Shown here: piece after piece, positions 9,850 through 21,883 of the stretch
How the letters are laid out: each line of letters opens with the position of its first letter
How positions within the stretch are numbered: position 1 is the first letter of the stretch
Assembly (NCBI RefSeq): GCF_019112545.1
Contig: NW_025064922.1
Span: forward strand, 103,050-167,049
Reading direction: 5' to 3'
Origin: Guyanagaster necrorhizus
Taxonomy: Eukaryota > Basidiomycota > Agaricomycetes > Agaricales > Physalacriaceae
Length of the DNA: 64,000 nt
The notes under the pieces: model-generated
Told to the model about the DNA's origin: nothing
The model's database searches: none
Seen by the model: only the letters and a program-made list of their open reading frames with translations
Position numbers and translations under genes: made by a program

Positions 9850-12100
9850 GCGCTAGCAGTATCAAAGCTTGTGCTCACCTGAACTAATGGCAATGCGATG
9901 TACTGTTAAAGAGATCCGCTCGTCGTTCCTGAAGAGGTTCAAAGTATATCGAAATTGAAATATCCGTCACAAATCAAAAACCTGTCGGTAATGAGCAGAG
10001 TAAGTTGACATTGATAGTCATTCATCAAGGCTAAATGCAGAATGTATATCAAAACTTATACATCCACTTGTGGGGATCATGCACCTTTCAACCGTCACAA
10101 TATCCTAGGGCGCATGTTTCATGTACGAACTCCTCTCCAAGGGGATCTCCACTGTCGGACTCAATGCGAGTCCAGTCATCGAATCCAGCGGAAATTCCTC
10201 CCAGTCTCAGCGACTGTTTGAAATGGCCTTGTTTGCCAAAGCAAGAACTCTGTAGGCAATGGAGTCCGTCCTGGTCAGGACGGTTTAGATAAGGAAGTTG
10301 TACTTTTGGTTGTGCCCATCAAACCCATCATGGCAATCCATCGCGCGCTGCTGGCCCATGTAAAAACAACGGGCCCTTACAGGGATTATAACAACAATTT
10401 ATTGGCAGCTCCTCCATCACAGGGGATGTCTCCTTCAAGAGAGTATCCAGGCAGGGTAAATCACAACAACGCACAAAATAAACGGACAAGCACCGGGGCT
10501 GATTGACAGAGAAGGGGATAGCCGATTTTGAGAACAATTCAGACCGCGGAACTACGGAGCTGGTAAAGTTTGAGCCTCTACATGAAATCCGGACGCTCTT
10601 ATCGTCTGATGTTCAACGATGAACAGGACTGTACAACCACATTCCTTATATCCCTAGAATTTTCCCTAACCACAAACATTCTGCTTCTACCCTGAGTGCG
10701 AAGTGTATTTTTCGAACTACATACAAAGTCTTCCTTGAGGCGATGTACCTCTCTGCTCGTATGATGTGCCTGGAGACCTGACTCCCCACGGTGTTCACTT
10801 GTCAGTTGCTTCTGAGAAGAACCCCGTGAGGATTCTTGAAACATCTTAATAATTTTCGCATCTGCGGTGAACATAAGTTCTCTGTTACCTGCTTCGAAAT
10901 GAATTAGCACCGTGATTTTCATTACTGGGCTGACATGCATGGTGGCAGCTTGACTCAATCTAATTCCGAACGACTTCGTGAAACACTGCTATATTCTTCA
11001 CGCTTCCCTCCCTCAGACCCTTTATGACTGTATCCACTGAAGTTCACTCTGTCACCTAGGAGATGATAACGTGTCGCATCCGCATTTTTCCGAGTCAGCA
11101 ATCCCGCGAAGGATCCCTGACAGAATATGGACTGTATTGCATCCATCATATGTAATTTTTCTTGGCATTGAAAACGGTCAAGAACGAATAGCATTTTCAT
11201 TCTGCAACTATCCATTCATTTGCATCTCTTACTAGTCACTGTAAACAACGCATTGTTTCGATTATCTTTGCTATTATATACTGTCGGATTTCCGCCTGCA
11301 GGACGTTCCAAAGTTGGATTCTCATAACAGGTGGGTTTTGTCTTGGAAGAATTACTGTTATATCACTATTTTAAATAGCATAGGATATGAGGCTTTAGTG
11401 GAATGTCCCCAAACCAAGGTGCTATTTAAGAGCCTTCAGAATTCGAACTACAGAGTAAGGTCGATATGACTTCCTTCCGTGGAAAGGAGGATGGAGTTCA
11501 TCCCTGTCTGGGCAGACCATTGATCCATTGATTTTGACGTAGCAGGTCAACAATTATCATGCAGAAACTACGAGTTTATCTCCCTTTTCGAAATTCTAGT
11601 GACCGACAGTCAACGAAATTGAAGCGATTGCGAGAAGCCGGGCACACCAGAACCTACTATCCTCGGAAAGTCGTCGATGACTCCAGAGTCCAGAGACCCG
11701 AAAGACCTAGAAAATGACAGCGTTGTCCAAAGGGCCTGGCCGTTCAGATAGCTCTTAGGATGGTAGAATGCCACTTATCCTAGCGATCATAATGGATGAA
11801 ACGTGTGTGAGAACGCCACGTTGATCGCAGCGCGATCGCGACGCATTCGATCATTACCACTGATATGATCGATAACACCCCTTTCCTTTCGACCACAGCC
11901 ACCAAATACCAAGGACTCATCTTCACTGTTCTTTCAGAGATGCCTGACCTATATAATCCTTGTTTTTTTTTTTTCACGATAAGCCCTTCGTTAATCAAGT
12001 TCGAGGCGGCCTGAAAGCGGAGTTCCCCGAGGAATTCCGAGATAATCGCTGGACAATTGACGTAGTGGGTGTTCGAGAAGGCCGCTCAGCGGGACGATCA
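9850..12100. other. Intergenic, no recognised gene
   Basis: No gene could be supported on either strand. Two adjacent minus-strand frames (10599-10958 and 10955-11215) have no recognisable domain. Confidence 0.35.
10266..10283. repeat. Small perfect hairpin
   Basis: CCGTCCTG-GT-CAGGACGG: two 8-base perfect arms around a 2-base loop. No gene or terminator context is evident, so significance is unclear. Confidence 0.4.
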
Positions 12101-14590
12101 ATGAGAACGATAAATATATCATGAGAAAGGGCGAGCATATGATTGGAGGCCCACTTTCTTGTCAATAAAGAGGGAGTCGCCTGTCAACTCTTCATCCTGG
12201 ACTCTGGGAGAATCATCCACCGTACTCTGGTTCTATCTGGGGTCCCGTTTGCTCTAGACAGATCACAACTGTGGAACCGACACGGCAGGCATTGTTACAT
12301 AGGCAGCGCCATCATTGCTACAATTCCCGAGCCGTCTTCCGCCATGTTCGGCTTTCGAATTTGTAATGGGAGTCGGGAGCATTGGCTTTGGCGATCTGTA
12401 TTCTTTGTCTCGCGACAATGGCGGCAGTGACAAGATATGGATGGGCTATCGGGGTTCATGCGTAGCCTCTGCTCTTCGGCTCATCAGGATTGGTCCTCCT
12501 TGGTCTGTCTGATCGTGACTATTTGTTTTGTGGGTGAGCACTAGATTCGAGGCACTTTCTGAGGAACTCAAAGGAGGTCGAAGGTTCCTTGAAGTTACCC
12601 GATGTGGTTCGCTAGATCGTCAGATACCCTCGTTCCCCTGGCCCAGCCAGGGGGTTCGGATATTCTAGTCTCATTTGTCAATACAGACCACGGATCCTGG
12701 TAAGAGGCTCCAATACATTATCTGCCAATCGGTTTTCCAGCTTTCTCAAGCCTTCGCACAAGACGATGGCGCCTTGAATTTGCGATACGAGCGGGCATCG
12801 ACGACAGGTTATGTTTAACCCTGTTCTGGTGGTAGGTCCGTGGTGCTCGTGGGCTTTGTGGTAGTAAGGATTTCGAGCGCAGCTGATCCGAAATGGAATG
12901 ACGCTAACTGTCGTAGGTGTAGGAAAGAGCGATCAACGCTTCCATGGTGAGCCCAAATAACAACTTGCGACGAAGTGACCTTGACAATCTCCAGGAACGG
13001 AGATGAAAAAGAATGAGGCAATGAGTGCCCCGATTTTGGTGAGGACATGGGCGCAACCATGACATTGCTCGTAATATACGTGTAGATGAGTTCCAATGAG
13101 TCATTGATGGACTCAGCCACTGTTTTTTATACTGCCGGTCTACGAGAAGTTCAGAACCATTCATGGGGACGAATACGCGCACGTCTCAGTAGTAATGTCG
13201 ACCTGAAAATTATGTAGGGACAGTTGCGAAGTAGTAGTCGCATGATTATCATAGTGTGAGTTTTTTATCCATTGATGATTTCTCGGCAGTGTATTGATAT
13301 AGTAACAGAATTCGTAAGGGTCAAATGTACCAGCGCTCAACGTCAAATAGGTTATGCAGACAGTGGGCGTCCGAGCTACACGACGGAAATATCAAGCATA
13401 GAGGTATACACCGAGTACCTGACATGCCAGTTCAATTCATTGACTGATTGTTTCTAGAGCAATTTGACGGACAATATTGTCCATTTGTTTCTCCGTATGT
13501 TGCGACGTAAAGATTTTGGCTTACCAAGAAGCCTTACCCAAAATTCTTTAGCGTCTTCAAAATAAGGTTAACGATTAAATACGTACGTTTGCCGTCCATG
13601 CTAAAAATATCTGTGTATCTACAAGGTGTAGTAGTAGTGGATATAAAATTATTTCTACCATGGGAGAGACTAGGACGGCCGGTTGATGAATCAGGACGGC
13701 ACGACTCCAATATCCTGTCTGTCGGTTCATCCAGACTTCGCCCGAGATAGTGATTACATTGCCAGTAGAAAAAATATGCACGAGGCTGATTATCCACTTT
13801 TAGCGCCTCGTTACGACCAAATCGGTGTGCCTTTTCCCGCACGAAGACGTGTTTTTTCTACCTGAAATCTCAGCGCTTTATCAGTTTTTCTTAGTTGAAA
13901 TGGCTCAAGCTTTAAGAGCAGGTTACCTGCTAGCGATCGAGTGACAGAGCCAACTAGACTAAAACTACACCCTCGAGCCCAAGACAGTCTGTCCCCGGAG
14001 CCAGCGTCCATGTGAGCTTCTCTCGACAACGCTTCATTACCGTTGCGGGGAGGGGAACATCTAATCCATGTGTCCTGCCATGACTTTTCAAGAGCAGCGC
14101 TCGTATACGGGGTCGTCTTCCTTAAGGGCTCAAACCGCGTTCTTTGTCAGAACTGTCCAAGTATCTTGTGCTCCATTCCCACGCCTTGAGTGACCAAAAA
14201 TAAAGCGTTGGCCATGTTGAGAATCCACCGCCTTTTACGGACATTTTGTTTACGTAAAGTGATCATCCCGACATGGAAAGCCATCTGAATCAAGGAAAAA
14301 ATTAAAAAGGTACAAAAACAGGCTCCGATAACTAACGCACATCCACCACAGCGGTACGTCTGTTGTCGCTCTCCTTCCTACTCCCATTGTCGCGTCCAAG
14401 ATGCAAGAATATCTTCTGGTTCTGTAGCAAACTCTTCTTGCTATTCTAACCAGCCTTTTCTCCACTTCTCAACCGGGAAATCGCAAGAGCCGAACTTGCA
14501 TCGGCTGATTGGCAGGTGAGAAAGCAGTGGACATAGGGGGAAATAGACAACCCAAAATGAACGCGATCTTTGCGGTTGGCAGTTTACTCA
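12101..14590. other. Intergenic, no recognised gene; one channel-like motif
   Basis: No supported gene. A + strand frame near 12343-12410 contains F-V-M-G-V-G-S-I-G-F-G-D, which resembles a potassium-channel selectivity filter, but no flanking membrane helices are visible. A gene relic is possible but unproven. Confidence 0.3.
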
Positions 14591-17500
14591 ATGGCGTCAA
14601 GAAGTCAGCCCCCGGACGACGACACACAGGCCACTATGATTGGTCCTACCACCACATTCTACGATCCCGACGAGCTCGTCCAGCAACCCCAGGACGCCCA
14701 TGCCCAGCGATACCAGCAGTGGATGCAATCATACGATTACGGACAACAGCATCAGCATCAGCACCACCACCCACAACAGCAGCAGCCGGTACAACAACAC
14801 CCGGTCCATCCAGCAAATTACTACTCGGCAGAGCCGTATCAGCAAAACGACTACAATAACTATTATCAAGGGACTAGCTACCAGCACCAGCACCCACCCC
14901 AGCAGCATCGGCCGGCGCCGTCATATCTTACTCCACCAGCAAAGCAATCACAGAAGCAGACGCAGAACAAGAGGAAGCGCGCGCCAGTGAGGGACAGCGA
15001 GTCGGATGGCAGCGACGACGACGTCGGTATCAGTGTAGGGGGGGTGAGCATTGCGAGGGCGTCCAGATTGTGAGTACGGCATCTTTCCAGGAATAGGTGG
15101 CTCATAGTGTAGGCCCGGGGCATGCACCCACTGCAAGAAACTCAAGATGAAGTGCGACTTCCCGCCCGGCGAAAATACGTGTAAACGGTGCAAGACCGGT
15201 GGTCATGTCTGCATCGTCGAGGGGCGGAAACCAAGGACGGCACCCAAGTAAGTCGCAGAATCACTTTTCCCCTAGATAAATCCTCATATATGCGCCCACC
15301 CCCAGCAAACGAGAATATCTTCTAGCCCAGATTCGGCAGAAAGACGCCATCATTGAGAGTCTCCTCAAGCAGCTGCACAATCCATACCTTGCGACACCTC
15401 TTTCTATTGCCTCATATCGTATGGCGACTTCACCCTCCGACGCCAGCAACCGCAACGTTCTCGCCTGGCTAGACCGGCTTCAGTCCAGCGTACAGACTGC
15501 TGCTGGCGGTACGAGCTCCTTCAATGATGTCCGCGGAGGTGACGAAGAATCGGACGACGAGGAAGGAGGGAGTCGAGTAACGCATGCCCAGCGATATGGT
15601 TTGGTTCCCCATGACGAGGAGGAGGAGGAGCAGGAAGAGACGCAGACGGCACTTCCCGACTCGCATGTTCCTCTCGGGCTCATTGCGAATTTAAGTTTGA
15701 CATCGCATCAGGGGACTAAGAAGGGCAAGGGAAAGAAGAGTGACGACGTGGACGATGACAATGTTGGTGTTGCAAATGAGACGTATTTCATGCCTGGCAC
15801 GTCCTGCCTTTCCTCACATTTCTGGGCTCGCTCACACTGGCTCTAGGTCCTGCAACTAATCTGGACATTCGGGCCACGCTGATAGAGGAACACAGTCCTC
15901 CAGAGATACTCGTTCACGGCCTTGTGGCGCCGGAAGATGTCGAGCGTTTGTTTGAAATGTGAGAATTCGTCAATATTTTCCACGTTTTGGGCCCTAATGT
16001 TCTATCCGAAGTTTCTACAAACATGTCAATGTGAGAAGAAAGTAGCAGTCCTTTCAATGCTCTTTGCTGATGGCATTTATTTTAGCCGTTCATATCCCTC
16101 CTTGACCCCGTTCTACACACTCCACAATCGACGTTCGCGAGATGCCCTTTCCTCTTCACCGTTATATGTGCAATTTCCTCCCGGTACCACCCTCCAAAGT
16201 CGAGTATTTATCCGATAGCGATGCATTTTGCCAAACATTCTGCTGCAAATGCCCTTATTGATGGATGGAAGAGCGTTGAGCTCTGTCAGGCGTATATATT
16301 GATGAGTATCTATGCCGTGCCTGCCAGACGATGGGAGGAAGATCGGAGTTGGTTGTATACGGGTCTGGCCATCCGGTACGTCGATCAATTCATTTAGTTT
16401 CTTTCCTTCTCTCATTGTCCCCAACAGTATCGCTACTGACCTCAACTTGCATCAATTGCCAACCACAAAACCCACGAATGAAAAGCAGGAACGCGAGATC
16501 CTTAACCGCATCCGTGTGTGGCAAATCTGCTTCAACCTCGACCGCTCGACAGCCACTCAGTTTGGAAAACCTTCAACCATCAAGGAGGATTCGATAATTC
16601 GTCATTCGGCGGACTGGTACAAAAAGTCCCCTTACAACCTCACCTACGATGTCCATATGTGCGGATATACTGCGCTCTTGCGCATCGTTGCGAGGTTCCA
16701 TGATGAAGTTTTCGCCGAGGGCAGCGGTCTGAGTAGTCTGAAGAGGGTCGATTTCCGGGACGTAACGATAAGGTATGACCGGGAGTTGGAGGCGTTTAAG
16801 GAGGAATGGGAGGGGCGCGTCAGAGTCGTTGGTGGTGACCGTGGGGCTATGTTTCGATGCAGCCTATTGCCATTGTGAGCTTAGCGTCGTTTCTTCAAGC
16901 TAGAACTTGCACTGATGTCATTCTCTGCGCAGTTTAGTTGGCTATTCCCGACTGGTGATGTTCTCGTTTGGATTCCAGCAGGCATTCCATAGAGGCATAC
17001 AAGCGGGGGATGATCTCTTCTTCAACAAGGTCCGTAGCCATTGGTTTCTTTCGCATCTAGTGCTCACAGACAATGTTGTAGTGTCTTGAATCCGCCAAGA
17101 CGGTGATCAGATGCATGAATGAGGACCTGGCCCCAAGTGGGTTCATGCGCTACGCGCCAGATGGTCACTTTATCTTCGCGGCCTTCGCATCTGCATTCCT
17201 GCTCAAGGTACCTCCCATAGTTAGTCTTCCTCCCTTTGCGGTACTGATGCCAGAACAGCTCCTTCGACCCGAATTTTCTGCTCTCCTCAGCAAAACTGAT
17301 GAAGACGAAATCTTTGATCTCATCGGAACTCTGATTCAGAAGCTCAGCTCATCCAGCATTGCAATCGACGACCGACATACGCCAAAGTTGTATGCTAGGT
17401 TCTTGGCCACATTGTTGGGCAAATATCGGCGTGATGGCCAGGGAGCGACTGTCGGGCGTTTACAGACCATTCCTCCACCGAGTAACATGGGCGGACCAGG

Positions 17501-18025
17501 TAACGGAACCAGCGGTATGGGCGGAGGCGGAGGTGAATACCAGCAGTTCTCGGTAGCGCAAGACCAAGGCGGTTACCATGTTGCGAGTTATCAGCCCACT
17601 CAGCAGCAACAACCACAGACCCCAATTTACAGGCCAGAGGCGACATATGCGGCTGGCGCTGGGCCGATTCAGTTTGGAAACGATCTTGAATATTATAGTT
17701 TCGAATATGGGAGCGGAAATGTCAACGGGAGCGGGACTATCGGGAGTCCAGGAGCCGGAGAGGTTGACATGCTCGCGTCGATTCAAGCCCTCAAGAATCC
17801 TGAGTGGTGGCAGGGAATGTTGATGCCTGGGTACGTTCCATTTCTGTCTGTCAGATCAGTGACAAGATTTGATAGTTCCTTTGCTGCAGGTTTACGTGGC
17901 CACAGGCAAATTCTCCTGGAAGTGGAGGATCTGCGAGTTCCACCCCACCAGCAACGTACAGTCATACTCATCACCAATACCCGTACGGTTACCAACCACA
18001 GCAGGTGATGGTCCCCATGCACTAA
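14591..18025 (+). CDS. Zn(II)2Cys6 fungal-specific transcription factor
   Basis: Nuclear DNA-binding regulator with about 11 exons. The N-terminus is Gln/His/Pro-rich (residues about 35-120). A basic patch and an acidic Ser/Asp stretch precede a Zn2Cys6 cluster at 15125-15215 (CTHCKKLKMKC, then CKRCKTGGHVC; spacing C-x2-C-x6-C-x8-C-x2-C-x6-C) and a coiled-coil-like linker (KREYLLAQIRQKDAIIESLL). An acidic/Glu-rich stretch follows. The fungal TF middle homology region runs about 15850-17400 (PFISLLDPVLHT, LCQAYILMSIYAVPARRWEED, IATDLNLHQLP, RVWQICFNLDRSTATQFGKP). The C-terminus is Gly/Gln/Pro-rich and ends YGYQPQQVMVPMH. The arrangement resembles the protease-activator (PrtT-like) group, which is inference. 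The intron near 15801-15846 appears to have a GC..AG boundary, since no GT donor keeps frame. The start is the ATG at 14591; upstream in-frame codons are non-ATG. Confidence 0.9.
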
Positions 18026-18642
18026 CGGTAAATATTCTGGGAATAAAAACAGTTTGCTTGCGTAGATTTATCTGGTGACATTCAAATGTATTATGAGTCT
18101 TTGTTTTCTTGCTTCGTTGTATGATATGATACGCTCTGGATCCGTATATCGTCATTGTAATCTGATCTGTAATGAAAATGTCTTGCGTTACAGAATTTGA
18201 AGCTTGCGGATGTTTTATGCAGAAAAAATGAGCCCGACTCGGGGCTGTCAATAAAATGATTTTGGGTCCGGAATGAACCAGTCGGCAGGCAGGATTTACA
18301 TCTCCATCCTGCCAGACACTCTTTTGCCTATCCAAGTAGTAACTAGCAATCGCATGTGAGAGTGTGTAACGTATCCGTCACCGAATCTATGGTACCGCGG
18401 AGAACATCGTTGGAAATCCGGGCGACGTTTATGACGGTTTCTCCACACTCTGTCACAGAAACGGTCTCGGAGGATGCGCGCATAGCGCTCCACATAAATC
18501 GAGGCAGGCCATCTTAACACGGCATGAACTGCGGACTGACGAGGATAAGGTCAGGAAGCTCGTCGAGGTCACTGCTGCGCCCAGACCAGAAGAAGAAGCC
18601 TGGAATCCCCCCCTTCAAAAAGGCGAAGAAAACGGCCCCGTT
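18026..18642. other. Spacer with conserved non-coding or 3' sequence of the next gene
   Basis: On the minus strand, 18430-18560 closely matches 30640-30790 on the plus strand, downstream of the degenerate copy of the next gene. It is therefore part of a larger duplicated unit and may be 3' UTR or an unassigned exon. Confidence 0.45.
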
Positions 18643-19041
18643 TTATCCAAGCCGCACAGGTGGGAAATGAGACGCGGCTCGAGGTCTGTTAGATCCCTCT
18701 TCAATGAGGGGAACAAGTTCCTCTCTTGCTTTTCGACAGTCACGCGGGATCCTGTTGAAACATTCGTCGTAGACCTTGGAGGCGACTTTTCCATAAGTTA
18801 TGGAATCGTACCCGATATTGAGGAGTAGCCAAAATTCGCTTATCGTACGACGGGTGGAACGATTGAGCTTGAGAGCGAGGCTGTCAATATGGGCGACGAA
18901 GGACATTGTTGCTGGTGGTGGCGCGGCGGCGACATGTTCGAGCAAGTAAGGGACGCCATCTGAAAACAAGGTATCGGATTTAACGATGGCTGGTAGGAGG
19001 CAGCTGATGGATGGTAGGTCCTGCTGGTCGGCCATCGACAT
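18643..19041 (-). CDS. Uncharacterised protein, 131-133 residues
   Basis: An uninterrupted frame with two close start codons (19041 and 19035). It has no recognised domain. The sequence has a Pro/Ala-rich loop (EHVAAAPPPATMSFVAH), then IDSLALKLNRSTRRTISEFW, GYDSITYGKVASKVYDECF and a charged end (CRKAREELVPLIEEGS). No signal peptide or membrane span is seen. The main evidence that it is real is a second, degenerate copy at 30214-30810 in which the same protein positions are recognisable in broken frame. Function unknown. Confidence 0.55.
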   Translation of the reverse strand: MSMADQQDLPSISCLLPAIVKSDTLFSDGVPYLLEHVAAAPPPATMSFVAHIDSLALKLNRSTRRTISEFWLLLNIGYDSITYGKVASKVYDECFNRIPRDCRKAREELVPLIEEGSNRPRAASHFPPVRLG

Positions 19042-19049
19042 GTAAGCAA

Positions 19050-21883
19050 GCTCGTAGCTACGTAGTCACTTATAACCGAACGGGAATTTATACTATTTCA
19101 GACGGGCTGAAACTGTCTGAACTTATGAAGACAAGCCGTTCAATAGATATAGATATCAATGCGAGAGATTCCTATTAAATTTACATGCCCAATGGCAACG
19201 ATACGGGGTCGACGAAAGCGACGAAAGGCGTTCCTGGCAGAGACATTCTACAGGTCGATTCGATCGCCAACACCTGCTCACGAATACCGATCAAATGACG
19301 AGCGGAGTTCTTTCGAGAGTTCTCGTCCTCATCCTTGGCTACCAAGCCAATGAGGAATTGAGGCTGCAAAATACACGCAACGCTGCTAGGCTATCCGCTA
19401 AAAATCGAAGTAAGCCTTGACTGCAAAACAGAGTAGGCAGGACCCGATCCACTCACCTCCGGATCTTACGTTCTCCTAGCTCCAAAACGGCCGTGTTAAA
19501 AGTGACGAGGAAGATCAGAACGGGGGCTTCTGATAAGGAGAGATATTTTAGGGAACAGATTTCTGGGGAGGCCAAAGATTCTGGATCGATTTTTGTGGCG
19601 AAGGTCAGCGAATAAAAGAATACCTTAAGGATCCACGGCACAATAGAAAGTCTCGGGCGCTATTGGGTCCGCTGGGGGTACGTATACAGAGCATCACGAT
19701 TATGTAGAGCATGTAGTTTTCACCCCTGATAAAGTACATAACGAAACCTCGTTGACGGATGTACACCTTGTAAAAAAAAAATTATAGTCAGCTTTGTGCC
19801 GGTTATCAATGAAAAATACAAAACCGTCACGTCACCTCAGTTATAGACAGTACCGAGTCGAGTTTGTTCAGCTCCTCGATATTCAGGTCCACTCAGAAAA
19901 GCTCCACCTACGCAGTGGTGATGAGGAGCCGACCGATGCTTTTGTCATGAAACTGTTTGAAAAAACGTTTCTAGCGTCCTTTTGGTAAGACAGGATCATC
20001 ATGCTCAGGCAGCGCGATATGGTCCAAAGTCGAGTTTTGACACGACGACAAACTCGCCGTTGCAGTCAAGGGTGCTCGCCAAATTCAATTTTGTACATGG
20101 GGTCGAAATTTTATTCTCAGGCATCGAAGGGGTACCAGCTCAACCACGTGATAGACAATGACGCACATCAATTTCATGACTAAGCCATATGGCCCTTTCC
20201 GGCAGTTTCATTGCAACTTCCCCTTCACATCGCGACCTCAACGCCTCTGAACTCGGCAGGCGTCGCACACCCAATTATTGGGCACTCGACTGCGGAAGCT
20301 GTTGGAGGGCGCTTCGGGACCAACCAAGAATTCATAAAATTTTGGCTTTTCTTGTTGCTGGCTTTGAGTTTTTTTTGCTGGTTGTGTTTTTAATCAGTGC
20401 GGAATCACAGGTTGCCGTTTTCCAATGGGTTTTGATCATATTCTGGATCCCAGCTGTTCCAAGATGCACTGTAGTACCACATCTTGGACAGAGGGCAGTA
20501 TTCTTGACTGTATCTATGTGAATATTCTGGGAGACCATGAGAAAATCATTGAAACTTGAAGTTTATAAGTAAAGGTTACGTGAAAGTCAAACTCTTCATC
20601 CATGATTGTGTTGAAGACAAGTGGCAAGGCCTATTTCGGGTGGGAAAGTCGAACTTGAACCTAGTACCCTAATTTGGATGTCTGGTGTCTAAATTAATAT
20701 TTGCTACTAATATTACATAATTTAATATAGATATGCTGTCATTCTATGGTCCAAATATACAACATTATAGCAAAAAATAGGGATTCTCATAAAGTTTTTT
20801 TCAGGCCTTCCAAGGCGAACCAACCACCCTACCGGCTGTGCCACGCTGACATTCCCGAGCACCCTTGGTTGCAGTTCCTTCAGTTGAACCAGCATATATG
20901 CGCCTATTCAGGCCTGAGGAGATGCAAAAGATGAGCCAGGATGACCATGAGGTAATCAACCAGTGCTGGCTTACTATCGAATATGTCGGTTCTGGTCAAC
21001 AATCGTGCTCTTCAATTTCAGTGTATCCCCCATTTTTGACACAGAAGATCACGATTCTGGTATCTCTCTACCCCCCACTATGTCGCCGCGGCTGTCTGCA
21101 TCCACGCTGTACAATCATCTCCAGTCCCAGACCCACCTTTGTGACACCGAGGCATCCAAGGGTGCCGTCCGTTTCTCCTCGCGAGCTCTCCCCAGTGCCG
21201 ACTGTGTCAGCGGCTTCCCACCCCTTCCTAGCTCCCTATGCATGTCATAACCACCGCCGGCCTGTCACCCACCACTGCACTATGGATAATGCAATGTATT
21301 GTCGATAGGTGTGCCCAAGTCCACCATCGACACCTACGGGCCCCAACTCCACCCATCTGCAACAGTCTTGGTCATATTCGCAATGGTACGGTACATATCG
21401 TCCTAGAACTTTTTGGATGCCACTCGTTTTCACCTTGCGGCACGTTTCTGCAGAATAAAACTTCTTTCCTATCTCCATGAATGCATCATATATCTGGAAG
21501 TATGATTGAGTATAAGTTGAAATTCCTTGTGGAACATGGCCATAAGTTTGTATCGCTTTGTTGTATTCTCTTCTTTATATTCGGAAACAGGAAAATTAAG
21601 GATAAGAGTGTTGACATGGCCATTGACCAGATATCTTTCCTACGCTCTGAATGCTACACCATGCACCTAAAAGATGAAGAAGCCGAAAGAATATGGTGGT
21701 CATTATTCATGGAACGCTGTGTACGAAACCAAGAACGTGAACTGCTTTCTCGTATGATAGTATGACTACACGTCGTGTATCACGAATAGACTGCAGAGTG
21801 GACGGGAAACAATGACAAGGCAGCCGCCGAGGGTATCGAATCCAAAGGAAAGTACATACCGATATGAACGCCACGATTCGTCT
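19050..21883. other. Intergenic, no recognised gene
   Basis: No supported gene. A short hydrophobic frame at 20189-20521 (LAFLVAGFEFFLLVVFLISAE) could be a membrane fragment. On the minus strand 20840-20630 there are sequences faintly like Pol III A and B boxes (TGGCACAGCCGG, and GGTTCAAGTTCGAC), which is not enough to call a SINE. Confidence 0.35.

Noticed and set aside
10599..11215. Two abutting minus-strand frames that might be one gene
   Set aside because: No recognisable domain and no convincing intron joining them.
12315..12512. Frame containing G-V-G-S-I-G-F-G-D, like a potassium-channel pore
   Set aside because: No adjacent membrane helices or splice-linked exons on either side; a single short motif can arise by chance.
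9850..14590. CRISPR, rRNA or tRNA genes in the long gene-poor stretch
   Set aside because: No spaced direct repeats, rRNA signature or cloverleaf was seen.
20630..20840. Possible tRNA-derived SINE on the minus strand
   Set aside because: The A- and B-box-like pieces are about 170 bp apart and imperfect, with no poly-A tail or target duplication seen.
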